From: Nematopogon swammerdamellus
Taxonomy: Eukaryota > Arthropoda > Insecta > Lepidoptera > Adelidae
NCBI GenBank assembly: GCA_946902875.1
Contig: OX336348.1
Location: 17,013,741 to 17,077,740, forward strand
Reading direction: 5' to 3'
DNA: 64,000 bases
Below the pieces are notes generated by a model. The model saw nothing but the letters and a program-made list of their open reading frames with translations. It made no database searches and was not told the origin of the DNA. A program made the translations under genes and the position numbers. Below are positions 42,153 to 53,065 of the stretch, piece after piece. Within the stretch, counting starts at the first letter, position 1. Each line of letters begins with the position of its first letter.

Positions 42153-42219
42153 TTTAAAAAACACTGTTATTAATTATATTCATTTTTAAGTTTACGGATT
42201 AACAGTAGGTTTAAAGACT

Positions 42220-42271
42220 TACATAAGTCGACGTTTCGCCCGCTACGTCACGGGCTTCATCAGGAACTGCG
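42220..42271 (-). ncRNA. Hammerhead ribozyme-like motif, - strand
   Basis: The - strand has CTGATGA (42257-42263), a GCCCG/CGGGC stem II, then GAAAC (42233-42237) and GTC (42230-42232). Mirror image of the + copy. See that entry for limits. Confidence 0.7.
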
Positions 42272-42323
42272 TCTTGTTTGACGTCTGGTACAACGGACAC
42301 CAGACGTCGGCTCCAGGAACTCC

Positions 42324-42375
42324 CGCAGTTCCTGATGAAGCCCGTGACGTAGCGGGCGAAACGTCGACTTATGTA
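42324..42375 (+). ncRNA. Hammerhead ribozyme-like motif, + strand
   Basis: CTGATGA at 42332-42338, stem II GCCCG/CGGGC with an ~8-nt loop, GAAA at 42358-42361 and the cleavage triplet GTC at 42363-42365. Stem III is only two pairs (AC/GU), as in the minimal hammerheads known from Penelope-like elements, which act best as dimers. Stem I pairing (GTTC with GACTT) is weak, so activity is uncertain. It would cut the + strand transcript, i.e. the ARID5B-like pre-mRNA intron, after 42365. Confidence 0.75.
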
Positions 42376-42708
42376 AGTCTTTAAACCTATTGTTAATCCG
42401 TAAACTTAAAAATGAATATTTAAAAAACATATGAAGCACTTGAAAAAAACATTTTTTTTCACTTTCAAATTTTGTCCCCCAAAATTGACCCCCTTAATTG
42501 AAATTCGTCCATTTAACGCTATATGTCCGCGATTGGGTCATCCATCATACATCAAACACTATAAACGTACCAAATAAAAATATTTTTTTTGTCCACTAGA
42601 TTCGGAGAAAATTAGACAGACGACGGACAGACAGACAGACACGAGAGCGATCCTATAACGGTTACGTTTTTTTTTCCTCTTTTGAGGTACGGAAGATAAT
42701 AACCTCGT

Positions 42709-43116
42709 CAGCCTCGATAGCTCAGTGGTGCAGACAGGCGACTGTTGCTATTGATTGTTAAGCAACGCTGGGCGCGGTCAGTTCTTGGATGGGTGACCGC
42801 TCGACCTTGGAGGCTGACCGCGGTTCGGATTCCACGTAAAGCTGTAGGTACTTCCTTACCTTCCCTTCTTACCTTACTAGGTGGTAGGGTTCAACCCGCC
42901 CGGGTTGGTACCACCGCACCGCACTGAATGAATAAATGAAACGTCGGTCGAAACGGCTGTGTAAATAGTTTGTGTTTTCCGTCCAGTTCAGTGTAGCCGC
43001 CATGAAATGAAGGGAAGCACTGACACGGCACCTAGTTCACCCGGTGTTGTGGGCTGACATCACGGATGTTGTATGTAGGTGATGTAGCCAACCGTGTCAG
43101 TTTTCATAAAAAAAAA
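42709..43116 (+). mobile_element. SINE-A, full length, in the ARID5B-like intron
   Basis: Starts CAGCCTCGATAGCTCAGTGG; the 5S-like block is at 42757-42800 (GTTAAGCAACGCTGGGCGCG); poly-A to 43116, ~30 bp before the next exon. Confidence 0.9.
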
Positions 43117-43146
43117 GCGGAACCCTAAAAAAACTTGTGTTTGCAG

Positions 43147-43256
43147 GCGAGCTGCAGCTGCTATGGACGGACCGCGTCTCCGATCAGACCCTCGTCAGTT
43201 TGCGACTCTACTTTCTTCCGGAGAACACACCGGACGGACGCAGCGCGCACGGCCAG
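43147..43256 (+). CDS. ARID5B: ARID5B-like protein, next internal exon
   Basis: 110 bp; completes the Gly codon split from 41878, then ELQLLWTDRVSDQTLVSLRL and YFLPENTPDGRSAHGQ. ELQLLW and LYFLPE-TP-GR are near-invariant in ARID5B. Acceptor TTTGCAG|GC, donor CCAG|GTAAAA after a complete codon (phase 0). The following exon, which should begin the acidic linker before the ARID domain, is not found in the window, so the next intron is probably longer than 20 kb. Confidence 0.93.
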
Positions 43257-44394
43257 GTAAAAGAACTTGCCATCTTCTTTTTCTTCTTCTTCTTCTTTTC
43301 TATGACTCGGATAATCCAACAATATTTTATTAAATTGCTTTTCAAAGCAATATCGTCGGTTTATTATTATTTTTTTGACGTGATGATGTTACGTCTTATA
43401 AATTGATGAACACCGGCTGCACACACGAAAAAGCGTCACGTTCCATCTGAGCCTGTGTGTGCAAGCGAGAGCGCGTAACAAGCGATAGAGAGGCACAATC
43501 GGCATAGTCAAAGTTACCATGGAAACGTCTTAAGAAGTAAAACTGTCAAGATCAGACAACAGAAGTTTATTGATGGCCAGTCACAAGATGATTAATCTTT
43601 CTACTGGAAATATAATTACTGATCTTTGCTCTATGTACTACGATTATTCCACGTCATCACGTAAAACTATCGTCCGTAAACCGCCTTTACAGACAACCAA
43701 TTTTTTTTTTAACGAAATTATTTTTTACTTCTAAAACGGTTCCTCGTACCAAGTTGTTTGGTACAAAGTAAGAGAATATTATTTTGCATAAACTCTAGAA
43801 TATTATTTTCTAAACGAATTAAAAATTGCCCCACAGGGAATGGTCGAATGTAAGGTTAAAATAATATACATATATTTTTAAAGTGACTCATCGTTGACAT
43901 TTATTAGGTCTACTCGGATAATCCAACTAGATTTTATTAAAATGTTGAAACGCAATATCGTCTGCACAGTCTGCACGGAGTGCAGACCGTACTGATAGGA
44001 GTCGGCGGAGAGGTGATTAAGTAAGCGGGGAGGGTGCATTCAGTGCTGAGAATCTAACGACTTTGACAGCTCGAAGTGCACGGTTAAAAAAATGGGCTAT
44101 AAGAGGAACCGTTTAAGAACTTATGTATGACCTGTGTGTGACGTACGGACATACAGACGGACGCGCAAGAGCGAGTCACACACTCACACACCATTATGTT
44201 GCGTTTTCACATCTTTTGAAGTGCGGATCCTAATCACTTTCAAATTGATAACTCACGTTTAGGATTCTATAGATAAACAAGGAAAGAGGTTATGTATAAT
44301 CGTCACTGGTTAGTTTGTAACCTTGACGCCATTTTGTTGGCTTCAATGCCATCTAATTTACATTCTATGAACATTTTAATAACATAGCTTACAT
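43257..44394. other. Intronic DNA, no feature
   Basis: Has a CTT-rich run at 43273-43300 and GATTATTCCAC-type AT-rich sequence. No exon or window repeat recognised. Confidence 0.4.
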
Positions 44395-45034
44395 CAGCGG
44401 TGTCCAACCGGTGTAGTACGCGGGCCCGCGGTAGCACGCGGCCTTATTTTGCGGGCGCTCGGCACACAGACACGTTCCAATAAACATACAACATATACAC
44501 GGTGTTGCAACCCCAACCGTAAAACCCGGAAGGGGGTGATTCTGTACGTGAAATAGAACAACTTTAGTTCTACGAATTTTTAATTTGAAGAAAACGAAAT
44601 TTTTTCTCCATACATTTTGGGAATAGGTATTTAAAATTTGTATGGAATATTTTTTTTTTTTTTTAATTTTCGCCACAGAATTTGTTTAGTTTTACATATA
44701 GAATAACCCCCTTATGTCAGTTAAAAATATTACGGGGGGCAACTGCAATACCAGATAAAATATATTTTTTCCAAAGCCTTGCTTTGGTCACGTTGCCTTA
44801 AATACGTTTTTACTTATAACTAAATTCAGATGCATGTTCATGATTTTTTTTTCTATCGAGCGAGTTAATCAAATTGTGTTTTCAAAAAGCTGTCGATATG
44901 CGCTGATAGATGAAGTTTTGCATATATTAAAACTGAATCTGTCAGATGAGTAATATTGGCGGTACACTTATTGAAATTCGAGTCAGACGCAGCCTCACGT
45001 CACCTTAAAAGGCTGAAGCAGTTGAACACCGCTG
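44395..45034. mobile_element. hAT-like non-autonomous element
   Basis: CAGCGGTGTCCAACC at the left and GGTGTTCAACTG-type inverse at the right (GTTGAACACCGCTG) are typical hAT ends. Flanks GCTTACAT (44387-44394) and GTTTACAT (45035-45042) are an 8-bp duplication with one change. No transposase in the 640 bp. Confidence 0.8.
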
Positions 45035-45177
45035 GTTTACATGGACCATATCCGAGATCCCAGCGCATTATGCCGTGCTCTCGTAGGAATCAGGTGCCAT
45101 GCCAGTATATTTTCTATTGTTTCTGGTTGGTATTTACAGATTAAAGAAAAAAATTCTCTAAAAGTGTATTAGTATAA

Positions 45178-45246
45178 TCAGGGCTCACGCACTCTATGTA
45201 CTTGCGCGCGCTAACTACCTACCGCCCGGTGGACCGCGCCGCGCCG
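45178..45246 (+). repeat. repY 5' part
   Basis: CAGGGCTCACGCACTCTATG to CCGCCCGGTGGACCGC matches 57119-57180. Confidence 0.75.
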
Positions 45247-45553
45247 CACACACGGCATTTGGCATGGTTTAGTAGGCGGACTAAAATATTTTCACCCTTT
45301 TTTAATATCGTATGTCTATAAATTTGCGTGTTATATGCATAATAGTTTAAATGTTGTCATAATATGTGGCTGCAGTATAAATTGTCACTATAAGGGAGAT
45401 TCCCTTCACTAAGCCATAAAACTTTATTATGCGAAGTTTTGATTTGAGCATAGTACTGATAATACTTCATCCATAGATCACTAACTACTGATGCATCTAG
45501 AATATAATAACTAGAATATTTTCGACAAAACTTTATATTATAGTATAGTATTG
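45247..45553. other. Intronic or intergenic, nothing recognised
   Basis: AT-rich after a short GC-rich start. Confidence 0.35.
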
Positions 45554-45562
45554 ATTACAGTA

Positions 45563-45847
45563 CACAGAGCATCAAATACCTACCGCGCGCGCCCCCTACT
45601 AGAGACGCCCTAAGCGATAATATTTGAAACCCAAAAACTACACGCAGTGCTGCTAGCGCTTCGTATGTGTGTGTGTTAGTATCGACACTACACACAAAGA
45701 GGAGCAAGTTAGGCACACGCACAAAACAAATGCACACGCACAACACACATATGTAAATCATAGGCCACGCCCCAGGGTTCAACGCCGTTGTAGAGAAATC
45801 GCGCTCAGGGCGCCTCTAGGAGGGGCGCGCACATTTGATGCTCTGTG
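45563..45847 (+). mobile_element. 285-bp MITE, copy 1
   Basis: Inverted ends CACAGAGCATCAAAT/ATTTGATGCTCTGTG extend imperfectly for ~50 bp. Flanked by ATTACAGTA at 45554-45562 and 45848-45856. Very similar to 59263-59550. The 8-9 bp duplication suggests a hAT- or P-type transposase in trans. Confidence 0.85.
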
Positions 45848-45856
45848 ATTACAGTA

Positions 45857-46430
45857 GGTAATTTTAATTAATTAGTATGTTAACCTAGTCTCTTTGTAGC
45901 ACACCACACAGTTCATCTCTGGTTGCAATAACACTGCGACTTTACTACTACGCCACTATCTGAAAAAAAAAATGTTTATGTAAAAAGGGCATCAAAGTAG
46001 CAGCTGCATTTAGTCCTATTCGAAAGTGTAATAACAGCACTCTAAATAAAAAAATACCATTGCACAGCGACCCATAGCGCTACCAACTAAACTCTAAAAC
46101 ATTTGTGAATTTACGAAAAAAATATCTATGGAAAGGCTGTTTATGAATAAATTTTTATCGTAAGAAACATTTTGTACAATCAACTTTAATGGGTCGTAAA
46201 CGAATAAGCATACCTTATGGTAGATTTTCCATATTTTTTTTTTTGTCGTGGATCTGTGCAAACTGCGTAAAAACCCTTCTTCTTTAACTGCGCTCGAGGC
46301 ACTGGTCGCTCCGACGCGACGTAAGCGGCAGGTTGCGTGCGATACGTATTTACAAACCGATTTTGTGCAGTTATCACTATCCGAGTGGAGCGTTATTTGG
46401 TATCGGTAGATGCGTTTTTATTTATTTATT
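45857..46430. other. Gene-free stretch
   Basis: AT-rich, no feature; a TTTA microsatellite at 46418-46435. Confidence 0.35.
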
Positions 46431-46770
46431 TATTTTTTTTTTTATTGAAACTGACACGGTGAGCTACATCACCTAAAACATCCGTGATGTCAGCCCATAA
46501 CACCGGGTGTACTTGGTGCCACGTCAGTGCTTCCCTTCGGTCGTGCCGGCTACACTGAACTGGACGGAAAACACAAACTATTTACATAGCCGTTTCGACC
46601 GACCTTTCATTCAGTGCGGTGGTACCAACCCGGGCGGGTAAACCCTACCACCTAGTAATATAAGAAGGGAACAGATTGGGAACAAATATATCCCTTAGTC
46701 GCCTTTTACGACTTGCACGGGGAAAGATGCAGTGGGGCTATTCTTTTAAAGTACCGGCCCCACACGGTAC
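46431..46770 (-). mobile_element. Composite: W head + SINE-A body
   Basis: Reverse of the 16782-17103 structure; the junction is near 46675-46690, where AGAAGGGAACAGATTGGGAA interrupts the standard join. Confidence 0.8.
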
Positions 46771-46875
46771 AAAATGCGTTGTGTTCTGAACTATTTCATA
46801 GAAATAATATTAAGGCGTTTAACAGTTTTTTGAAAAATTCTTTAAGTCCGCTTACTTACAAAGAGAATGCCGTAT

Positions 46876-47116
46876 GTGCGCCGGCGAGCCTAATTCAGTG
46901 GAAACTCGTCAGCCGCGCGAAGCATACCTACACGCGCGCCCACGCAACTGCGCGCAGCTGCAAAGCAATAATGCACTTTACACTCGATCGTTTAGGTACA
47001 TTTTGGCACGCAGCGATTGGCGACGTGAAACATTAGGCTATTAGAGCTGGTAGGTATGGAACTTTTTATATGGAGAGATGTATCTGTTACGAAGTAACTA
47101 TTAAGTAATCTGTGGT
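46876..47116 (+). repeat. repY 3' part
   Basis: CACGCAACTGCGCGCAGCTG, TTACACTCGATCGTTTAGGT and ATTAAGTAATCTGTGG match 57245-57425. The 5' part may be the piece at 45178. Confidence 0.75.
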
Positions 47117-47167
47117 ATAATGTTGTGTTAGATTTTTTTATTTAAAATAAAATATTATTTATTATTA

Positions 47168-47276
47168 ATTAATATTATGTACTGCCAGCCAATATCATTA
47201 TCGAGAATCTGCCATAGCGGATACTTCGCTTTGGATTGCTGGCTATACTGGACTAGAGAACACGGCATAGGCAGAT
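47168..47276 (-). mobile_element. SINE-B fragment
   Basis: CCAGCCAATATCATTATCGA to GGCTATACTGGACTAGAGAA. Confidence 0.7.
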
Positions 47277-47630
47277 TTTTTTTTATTGAAACTGACACGC
47301 TTGGCTACATCACATACAACATCCGCGATGTCAGCCCATAACACTTTGGTGAACTAGGTGCCGTTTCAGTGATTCCCTTCGTTCGTGCCGGCTACTAAAA
47401 AACACAGACAGATGACCTAAAAAAGGTAGCCGGGAGTGGATGGATGAGAAGAGCGGAAGACCGCGTGTGGTGGCGTGCCTTGGGAGAGGCCTATGTCCAG
47501 CAGTGGACCGATACAGACTGATGATGATGATGATGATGTGCCGGCTACACTGAACTGGACACGCTAAACTGACTTTCATTCAGTGCGGTGTTACCAACCC
47601 GGGCGGGGTAAACCCTTGTAAACATAATAA
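47277..47630 (-). mobile_element. SINE-A interrupted by an RTE tail
   Basis: Left 47290-47405 and right 47539-47630 restore a continuous SINE-A when the RTE is removed. Confidence 0.85.
47406..47538 (+). mobile_element. RTE LINE 3' end inside SINE-A
   Basis: Reads RRAEDRVWWRALGEAYVQQW followed by a GATGAT microsatellite tail. Target duplication TGCCGGCTAC at 47396-47405 and 47539-47548. Nearly identical to 54504-54711. Confidence 0.92.
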
Positions 47631-47631
47631 T

Positions 47632-47800
47632 AGAAACGGCTATGTAAATAGTACGTGTTTTCCGTCCAGTTCGATGTAGCCGACATGAAATGAAGGGAAG
47701 CACTGACACGGCACCTAGTTCACCCGGTGTTATGGGCTGACATCACGGATGTCGTAGGTGATGCAGGCAACCGTGTCAGTTTCCAAAAAAAAAAAAAAGT
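47632..47800 (+). mobile_element. SINE-A 3' half
   Basis: ACGGCTATGTAAATAGTACG to CCGTGTCAGTTTCC and poly-A. Lies tail-out from the preceding inverted copy. Confidence 0.8.
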
Positions 47801-48067
47801 CCGTAGCGTTATTTCGTCGAAACTCGAAAACAAAGAATGCGAGAAACTCAAGCGACCTGATAATACCGAGCAAGAGGCGAGTTTAAACACAAACCGGTCA
47901 AGTGCGCACGTCGTTTGTTAGCGCAGGGTCCCGTCGGAGCCTGGTGTGATGATTAATTTGGAATTTTTAGACACCAGGTGGCCTTGCCGAAAATTGCAGT
48001 GGAGGATAAGACACGGCCAATAACACCACTCCTTGCGAAGCCACGCGCAGAAGTGCCATGCCAGATA

Positions 48068-48424
48068 TACATACATACATAACACACGCTGTATCCCGAC
48101 AATCAGGGTAAGCAGAGTAATCGGTTTCGTGCTATAAGGACTCTGGTAAATTACAGCACAATACCGACCACCGCAGACAAAAAAATCTCTCATTTAATTT
48201 TACGCACTACCCATCTACCGTACTCACATTCCCAGGTATGACTGGCAGATAATGCACTTAGGCTTTAAGTCCGCCTTTTGTCACTTTTGTTCATTTTCAT
48301 TTCATTTCACCGCGTTTAGCACAGTATACGGACAAGACAACTATCAAGCAGCAAGTAAGGCACGAAGAACCCACCTGCTGCATGACTAGGTGGAAGGACT
48401 GCGCCAAGGTGAGAAGTGGCTAGC
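48068..48424 (-). mobile_element. W element interrupted by a LINE tail
   Basis: 48068-48170 and 48315-48424 are W in reverse. The middle (about 48171-48310) ends in TTTAAGTCCGCCTTTTG and TTCATTTCATTTC, a LINE 3' end. Confidence 0.7.
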
Positions 48425-48690
48425 TGTATCTCTTGAAACGTACTAGGTAGCCGGTTGAAACTTTCACAGAATGTGTTACTATGGCGGATATAATAACAAA
48501 TAAGAAAAATATGTAAGTGTAAAAAATGTCAAACGTCTAAAAAATCGATTAGTCACACTATTGAATAATAGATGGCGCCACAGGCTTTTATACATTGCAA
48601 TGTTGAAAGACAAAACATAGGCGGATAATAGGGGATAAATACGGAAACCTCCGTGCGCGAGTAAAACTCGCACTTAACAGATTTTTTTAT
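48425..48690 (-). repeat. repP variant
   Basis: GCTGTATCTCTTGAAACGTA to GAGTAAAACTCGCACTTAAC. Same subtype as 2744-3393, with ATAGATGGCGCCACAGG. Confidence 0.75.
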
Positions 48691-49033
48691 TAGAAAGAAG
48701 GTACCTGGGATGGTCCCATCCCATAGCGTCAAGTTCTGATGTTAGGATTCTATACCACTCAAGCCTATTTTGATGATTATTTAGTTGGAAAGGTTTCACT
48801 TCAGGGGTTGGGAGGCAGTTTTTAACTATCAGATGCACTCCGGGAGTGCCGGCAGAAGTGAAAACTTTTTGTATTTCCGAAAATAATTCTTAGGTGGTTA
48901 TAAAAAAAACTAAACACCCTAAAAAAATATAAACACCGTAACATTGCTTAAAAAAGAAAACAAAAGAAAAAAACAAAAAAAAATTGAGGGATTCGAACCC
49001 ATGGTAAAAAAATACAAATCCTACATTCTTACC
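48691..49033. other. Gene-free, A-rich
   Basis: Contains GATTCGAACCCATGG, a B-box-like scrap at 48990. Nothing else recognised. Confidence 0.35.
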
Positions 49034-49506
49034 ATTTTTTTTTATTGAAACTGACACGGTTGGCTGGCTATATCACCTACAAGATCCGTGATGTCAGCGC
49101 ATAACAACGGGTGAACTAGGTGCCATGTCAGTGCTTCCCTTCATTTCGCGCTGGCTACACTGAACTGGACGAAAAACACGAACTATTTACATAGCCGTTT
49201 CGACCGACGTTTCGCTCAGTGCGGTTGTACCAACCCGGCCGGGATAAAACCTACCACCTAGTAAGGTAAGAAGGGATGGGACCTACATTTTAACGTGGAA
49301 TCCGAACCACGGTCAGACTCCAACGGTCGAGTGGTCACCCATCCAAGTACTGACCGCGCTCAGGTGTGCTTAACAACAGTCGACTGAGCGCACCACTGAG
49401 CTACCGAGGCTGACGAATTTCTTTATCCCTTAGTCGACTTTTACGACATGCGATGGAGAGGTATGCAGTGGGGCTATTCTTTTTAAGTACCGACCCCACA
49501 CGGTAC
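49034..49506 (-). mobile_element. Composite: W head + tRNA/5S-like SINE-A
   Basis: Same order as 13330-13814, including the linker GACGAATTT between the two heads. The 5S-like block is near 49330-49375. Confidence 0.85.
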
Positions 49507-50221
49507 ACCATTGAGCCACGAAATCACATAAACGACCAAACGAATATCGGATTCCCACTGTCACTGAGAGACGAACAGAATTGATGCCGAGCCACTCGTA
49601 ACTTAACCCTTAAAATGCAATGGCTTAAGGTTACATTTTAAATAATAAAAATAAATCTGACGCCAAGCGCCGCTAAAGAAGTTTTCACTTCAAAAAAAAA
49701 TATATTATTGCACATTAACCTACGCAACGCAACCCTAAAAAGCGCCGCATGCTCTGACGTCACACATACAAACTCATAAATATCTAAATACCTCTTTCAC
49801 ATCCTACCTACGTATTGGTTGGCAGTAGTATGTGCTCTATCTACGTACAACCCTCCCAATATAGTCTGCCAGCCGTATACACTCAGTTTGTTTCACTTCG
49901 GGCCATACGTGTGGCCTGCCGTGATACTGTCCCACAGAGCAAAAATACTGTCCGTCATCGTAACTTGACGCCAAGAACGTTAGAGAAGAGGTAGGGACGT
50001 CGGACTGTCCAATCCTTATATTATATGAGAACCAGAGTCGCCGAGCTCCGCGGGTAGCGGAGGGGACGGCGCGCGCTCTGATTGGGTGGTATCGGGTGGT
50101 ATCGCGCTCTGATTGGGTAGTATCGGGTGGGGGAAGGTTGACGCTATGTGGCCAGCGGGCGACCGACGAATGTTATTTGTACGTTTTTACTAATATCGTG
50201 TTACGCTGGCGCGGGGAAGGT
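49507..50221. other. Gene-free stretch
   Basis: No repeat or exon recognised; 50042-50125 is GC-rich with a direct duplication (GCGCGCTCTGATTGGGTGGT / CGCGCTCTGATTGGGTAGT). Confidence 0.4.
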
Positions 50222-50519
50222 CCGACTTCTCTGGATTGCTGGCTATACTGGACTAGAGGAAAACACAACCGCGGCTGCTATGCGGCCATCTTACATCCAA
50301 GTACGGTGGTAGCAACCCAGTCCTCTACAATTTGAGCCTACCACCTAGTAAGGGGCAAGGGAAAGGACCTACAGTTTTACACCGGTCCCGAACGGTGAAG
50401 CAGCAGGTGTAGGTATGCACGTAATTTTTTTCGTCCGAAAAAAACTCATTGGTAAACGCCGACCGGACTCGAACCGCGAACCTCTCCCATGAGAAGCCGA
50501 TGCCCAAACCACTCGGCCT
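50222..50519 (-). mobile_element. SINE-B, 3'-truncated
   Basis: GGATTGCTGGCTATACTGGA to AACCACTCGGCC; the tRNA-like head is at about 50455-50519. Confidence 0.8.
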
Positions 50520-50611
50520 ATGGTGTTTTAGTTAGGTATTGACCTAAAATACAAAATTTAATCAAAATTTAATCAAAATTTGATGTATGCATTTTATATA
50601 TGCTTTTATGT

Positions 50612-50942
50612 ACCGTGTGGGGCCGGTACCTAAAAATTATAGCCCCACTGCATCTCTCCCCGTGCATGTCGTAAAAAGCGACCAAGGGATAAGGATAAGG
50701 TGTCGTGCTAAAGGGCGACAGGCAAGCCACCTCTCACTTTGGAACGATCCTTCCACCGAGTCGTGCAGCGGATGGGTCTTCTTACCTTACTTGCTGCTTG
50801 ATAGTTATCTTGTCCGAATACTTAGCTAAACGTGGCGGTCGGTGTTGTGCTGTAATTTTCAAGAGTACCTGCAGCACAACTCCCGATTACTCTGCTTACC
50901 CCGATTGTCGGGATACAGCGTGTGGTATGTATGTAGGTATAA
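50612..50942 (+). mobile_element. W element, full length
   Basis: ACCGTGTGGGGCCGGTACCT to ACAGCGTGTGGTATG with a GTATGTA tail. Confidence 0.85.
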
Positions 50943-51287
50943 AAACTTAAAAATAAATGTAAAAATATATAAATACTAAATGTCCGTAAGTTCTTCATCG
51001 TGCGTGTAACTATTACACATACATTACACTGTAATCGAACCGGATAGAACAAATTGTGACAAGTTCGAGTATGAATGATCGATCACAATACAAACAATGT
51101 AATGTTTACAGTATACACGATTCAGCAATTACCAACTAAATTTTAAAGGTTGATTCTGATTATAGAACACAAATCAACTAGTGTTATTTTGAATTTTGTC
51201 AAAATGTAAAAAACATTATTGCTACTTACCATTTTTAGGGCGATATATTCAAGAAATTACAAAAACCATTAAATTATATTCAAATTT

Positions 51288-51360
51288 TACATACATAACT
51301 CACGCTTTTGTATCCTGACAATCAGGGTAAGCAGAGTAATCGGTGTTGTGCTATAAGTTC
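51288..51360 (-). mobile_element. W 3' fragment
   Basis: ACATACATAACTCACGCTTT to GTAATCGGTGTTGTGCTATA. Confidence 0.7.
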
Positions 51361-51377
51361 ATACATACATACACATA

Positions 51378-51505
51378 CATAATGTCACGCCTGCCTGCCT
51401 CCCAGTGGTGCAGGCAAAGACAACAGACCCAACCCACGCAAACAACCCAACCTCCAAGCGCCACGATCCTGACACACTTTTGCCGCCTCTTCCACTCTCT
51501 CCCAA
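51378..51505 (+). repeat. repX copy
   Basis: ATAATGTCACGCCTGCCTGC to TTTTGCCGCCTCTTCCACTC. Confidence 0.7.
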
Positions 51506-51766
51506 TTTTAATCGTCATAAATTTAAAGCAGATTGGCTGAATCACGCCGTATAAGACAATTTAAATGTTATATAAAAGTATATAAATGGTAAATAAAAAA
51601 AGTCTAATTAAAACCTGAACAGATCAACTTGTTATCAGTACTGTACACCAAAACATACTCACACATGAATAGATAGATACTTGCAAGGCTTTCCTCCACG
51701 AACGCGGACTAACGAAGCGTTTCGTTTCGTGGAGCTACCATCGAATCTGGCAAGTTCAATTTTGTA

Positions 51767-52319
51767 GGGTTTCGTATCCGTCGTACGGGACCCTATTACT
51801 AAGCCTACGCCGTCTGTTCGTCCGACGGCTGTATCTCTTGAACCGTAATAGGTAGCACAGAATTATTATGGCCGATAAAACAACAAATAATAATATCCCC
51901 ATACAAGAAACTGAAAAGTGTATGCGCGCCATCTACCGAAAACAGTATGAAGCAGCGTTGACCATGACATGGCGATACGGAACCCTTGGTGCGTGAAATC
52001 CCTTGGTCGTTGCGAATGCCATGTCATCGTTATCCGTACCCCGTATATAATAGACTTCCGTATTACTAAGCCTACAACGTCTGTCTGTATGTCTGTCCGT
52101 CCGTCTGGTGGCTGTATCTTTGAAACCCTAAAATCTTGAATGGTTGAAACTTTCACAGAGTATGTTTTATTTTGGCGGATATAACAACAAATAATAAACA
52201 ATTAAAAAAATGTGAAAAATTAAGGGGGCTTCCCATACAAGAAACGTCTTTTTTCATCGTTTTTTTTTTGTGGTGCGGAAACATCGGTGCGCGTGTTCGA
52301 CTCGCACTTGGCAGGTTTT
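51767..52319 (-). repeat. Two repP copies in tandem
   Basis: 51767-52005 with TTTCGTATCCGTCGTACGGG start, then 52025-52319 of a second subtype ending CGACTCGCACTTGGCAGG. Both are internally deleted. Confidence 0.75.
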
Positions 52320-52914
52320 TAGGTCACACGTTATTGTTGTAGGTACTCGTCTTGTACGCGTGCACATTCCATCCAAACCGTGGATTTTCCACGTACCTAC
52401 GTGGTGAACACTGAAATGTATTTTAAATGTCGGTTACGCGGAAATAAACGATTGGTCTTTGATTTCCGCGTAAGTTCATTTTTATGAAATTAATCAAAAT
52501 GTATACCTACTTTATTTCGTTACATAGAGAACTATACGTAAACACGTCATTGTTGACCTGTCGAGCGAGTTCGCCCACGCAGCACGTAGGGTAAGGACTA
52601 ACTGCCTTATTCAGAGTTCCCAGGTTAAAGTTAACACACTGTTATATCGGCTCTTTAGACCGAGCTAACAAAAAAGCTATTCAGAGAGCAGTTTTATCTT
52701 TATTCGGCGTATTTGCAGCGAGTTAGCTCCATTCATTGTTTAAAGCAGGTATAGCAGAGGCGGGTTTACCCGACATAGGCCTGGTGGTTATAATAAATAT
52801 TTGACTATATAATACTAATAATATACAAAGAAACCCATAAGCAGCGTACTCACCGAGAGCATTCGCTTGCGAGCCAAAATTCGCCCCGCGAACCAAAATT
52901 CGCTTGCGAGCTCG
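52320..52914. other. Gene-free stretch
   Basis: No feature recognised; local duplicate CGAGCCAAAATTCGC/CGAACCAAAATTCGC at 52870-52905. Confidence 0.35.
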
Positions 52915-53026
52915 CAACCTCTTACCTTGGCGCCCTTTAGCACGGTATCTCGTCCTTATCCCTTAGTCGCCTTTTACGACATGCACGGGGAGAGAAGCAG
53001 TGGGGATATTCGTGCCTCACACAGTA
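52915..53026 (-). mobile_element. W head fragment
   Basis: ACCTCTTACCTTGGCGCCCT to CCTCACACAGTAC. Confidence 0.7.
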
Positions 53027-53028
53027 CT

Positions 53029-53034
53029 TATTTT

Positions 53035-53065
<31 letters not shown>

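Larger units (their letters stand above)
42176..42419. repeat. 96-bp-arm palindrome holding two hammerhead motifs
   Basis: Left arm 42176-42271, right arm 42324-42419, one visible mismatch (CAGTAGG versus CCTATTG). The 52-bp loop contains a further hairpin (GACGTCTGGT/ACCAGACGTC). Probably an inverted pair of ends of a Penelope-like element or other ribozyme-bearing retroelement. Confidence 0.95.
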
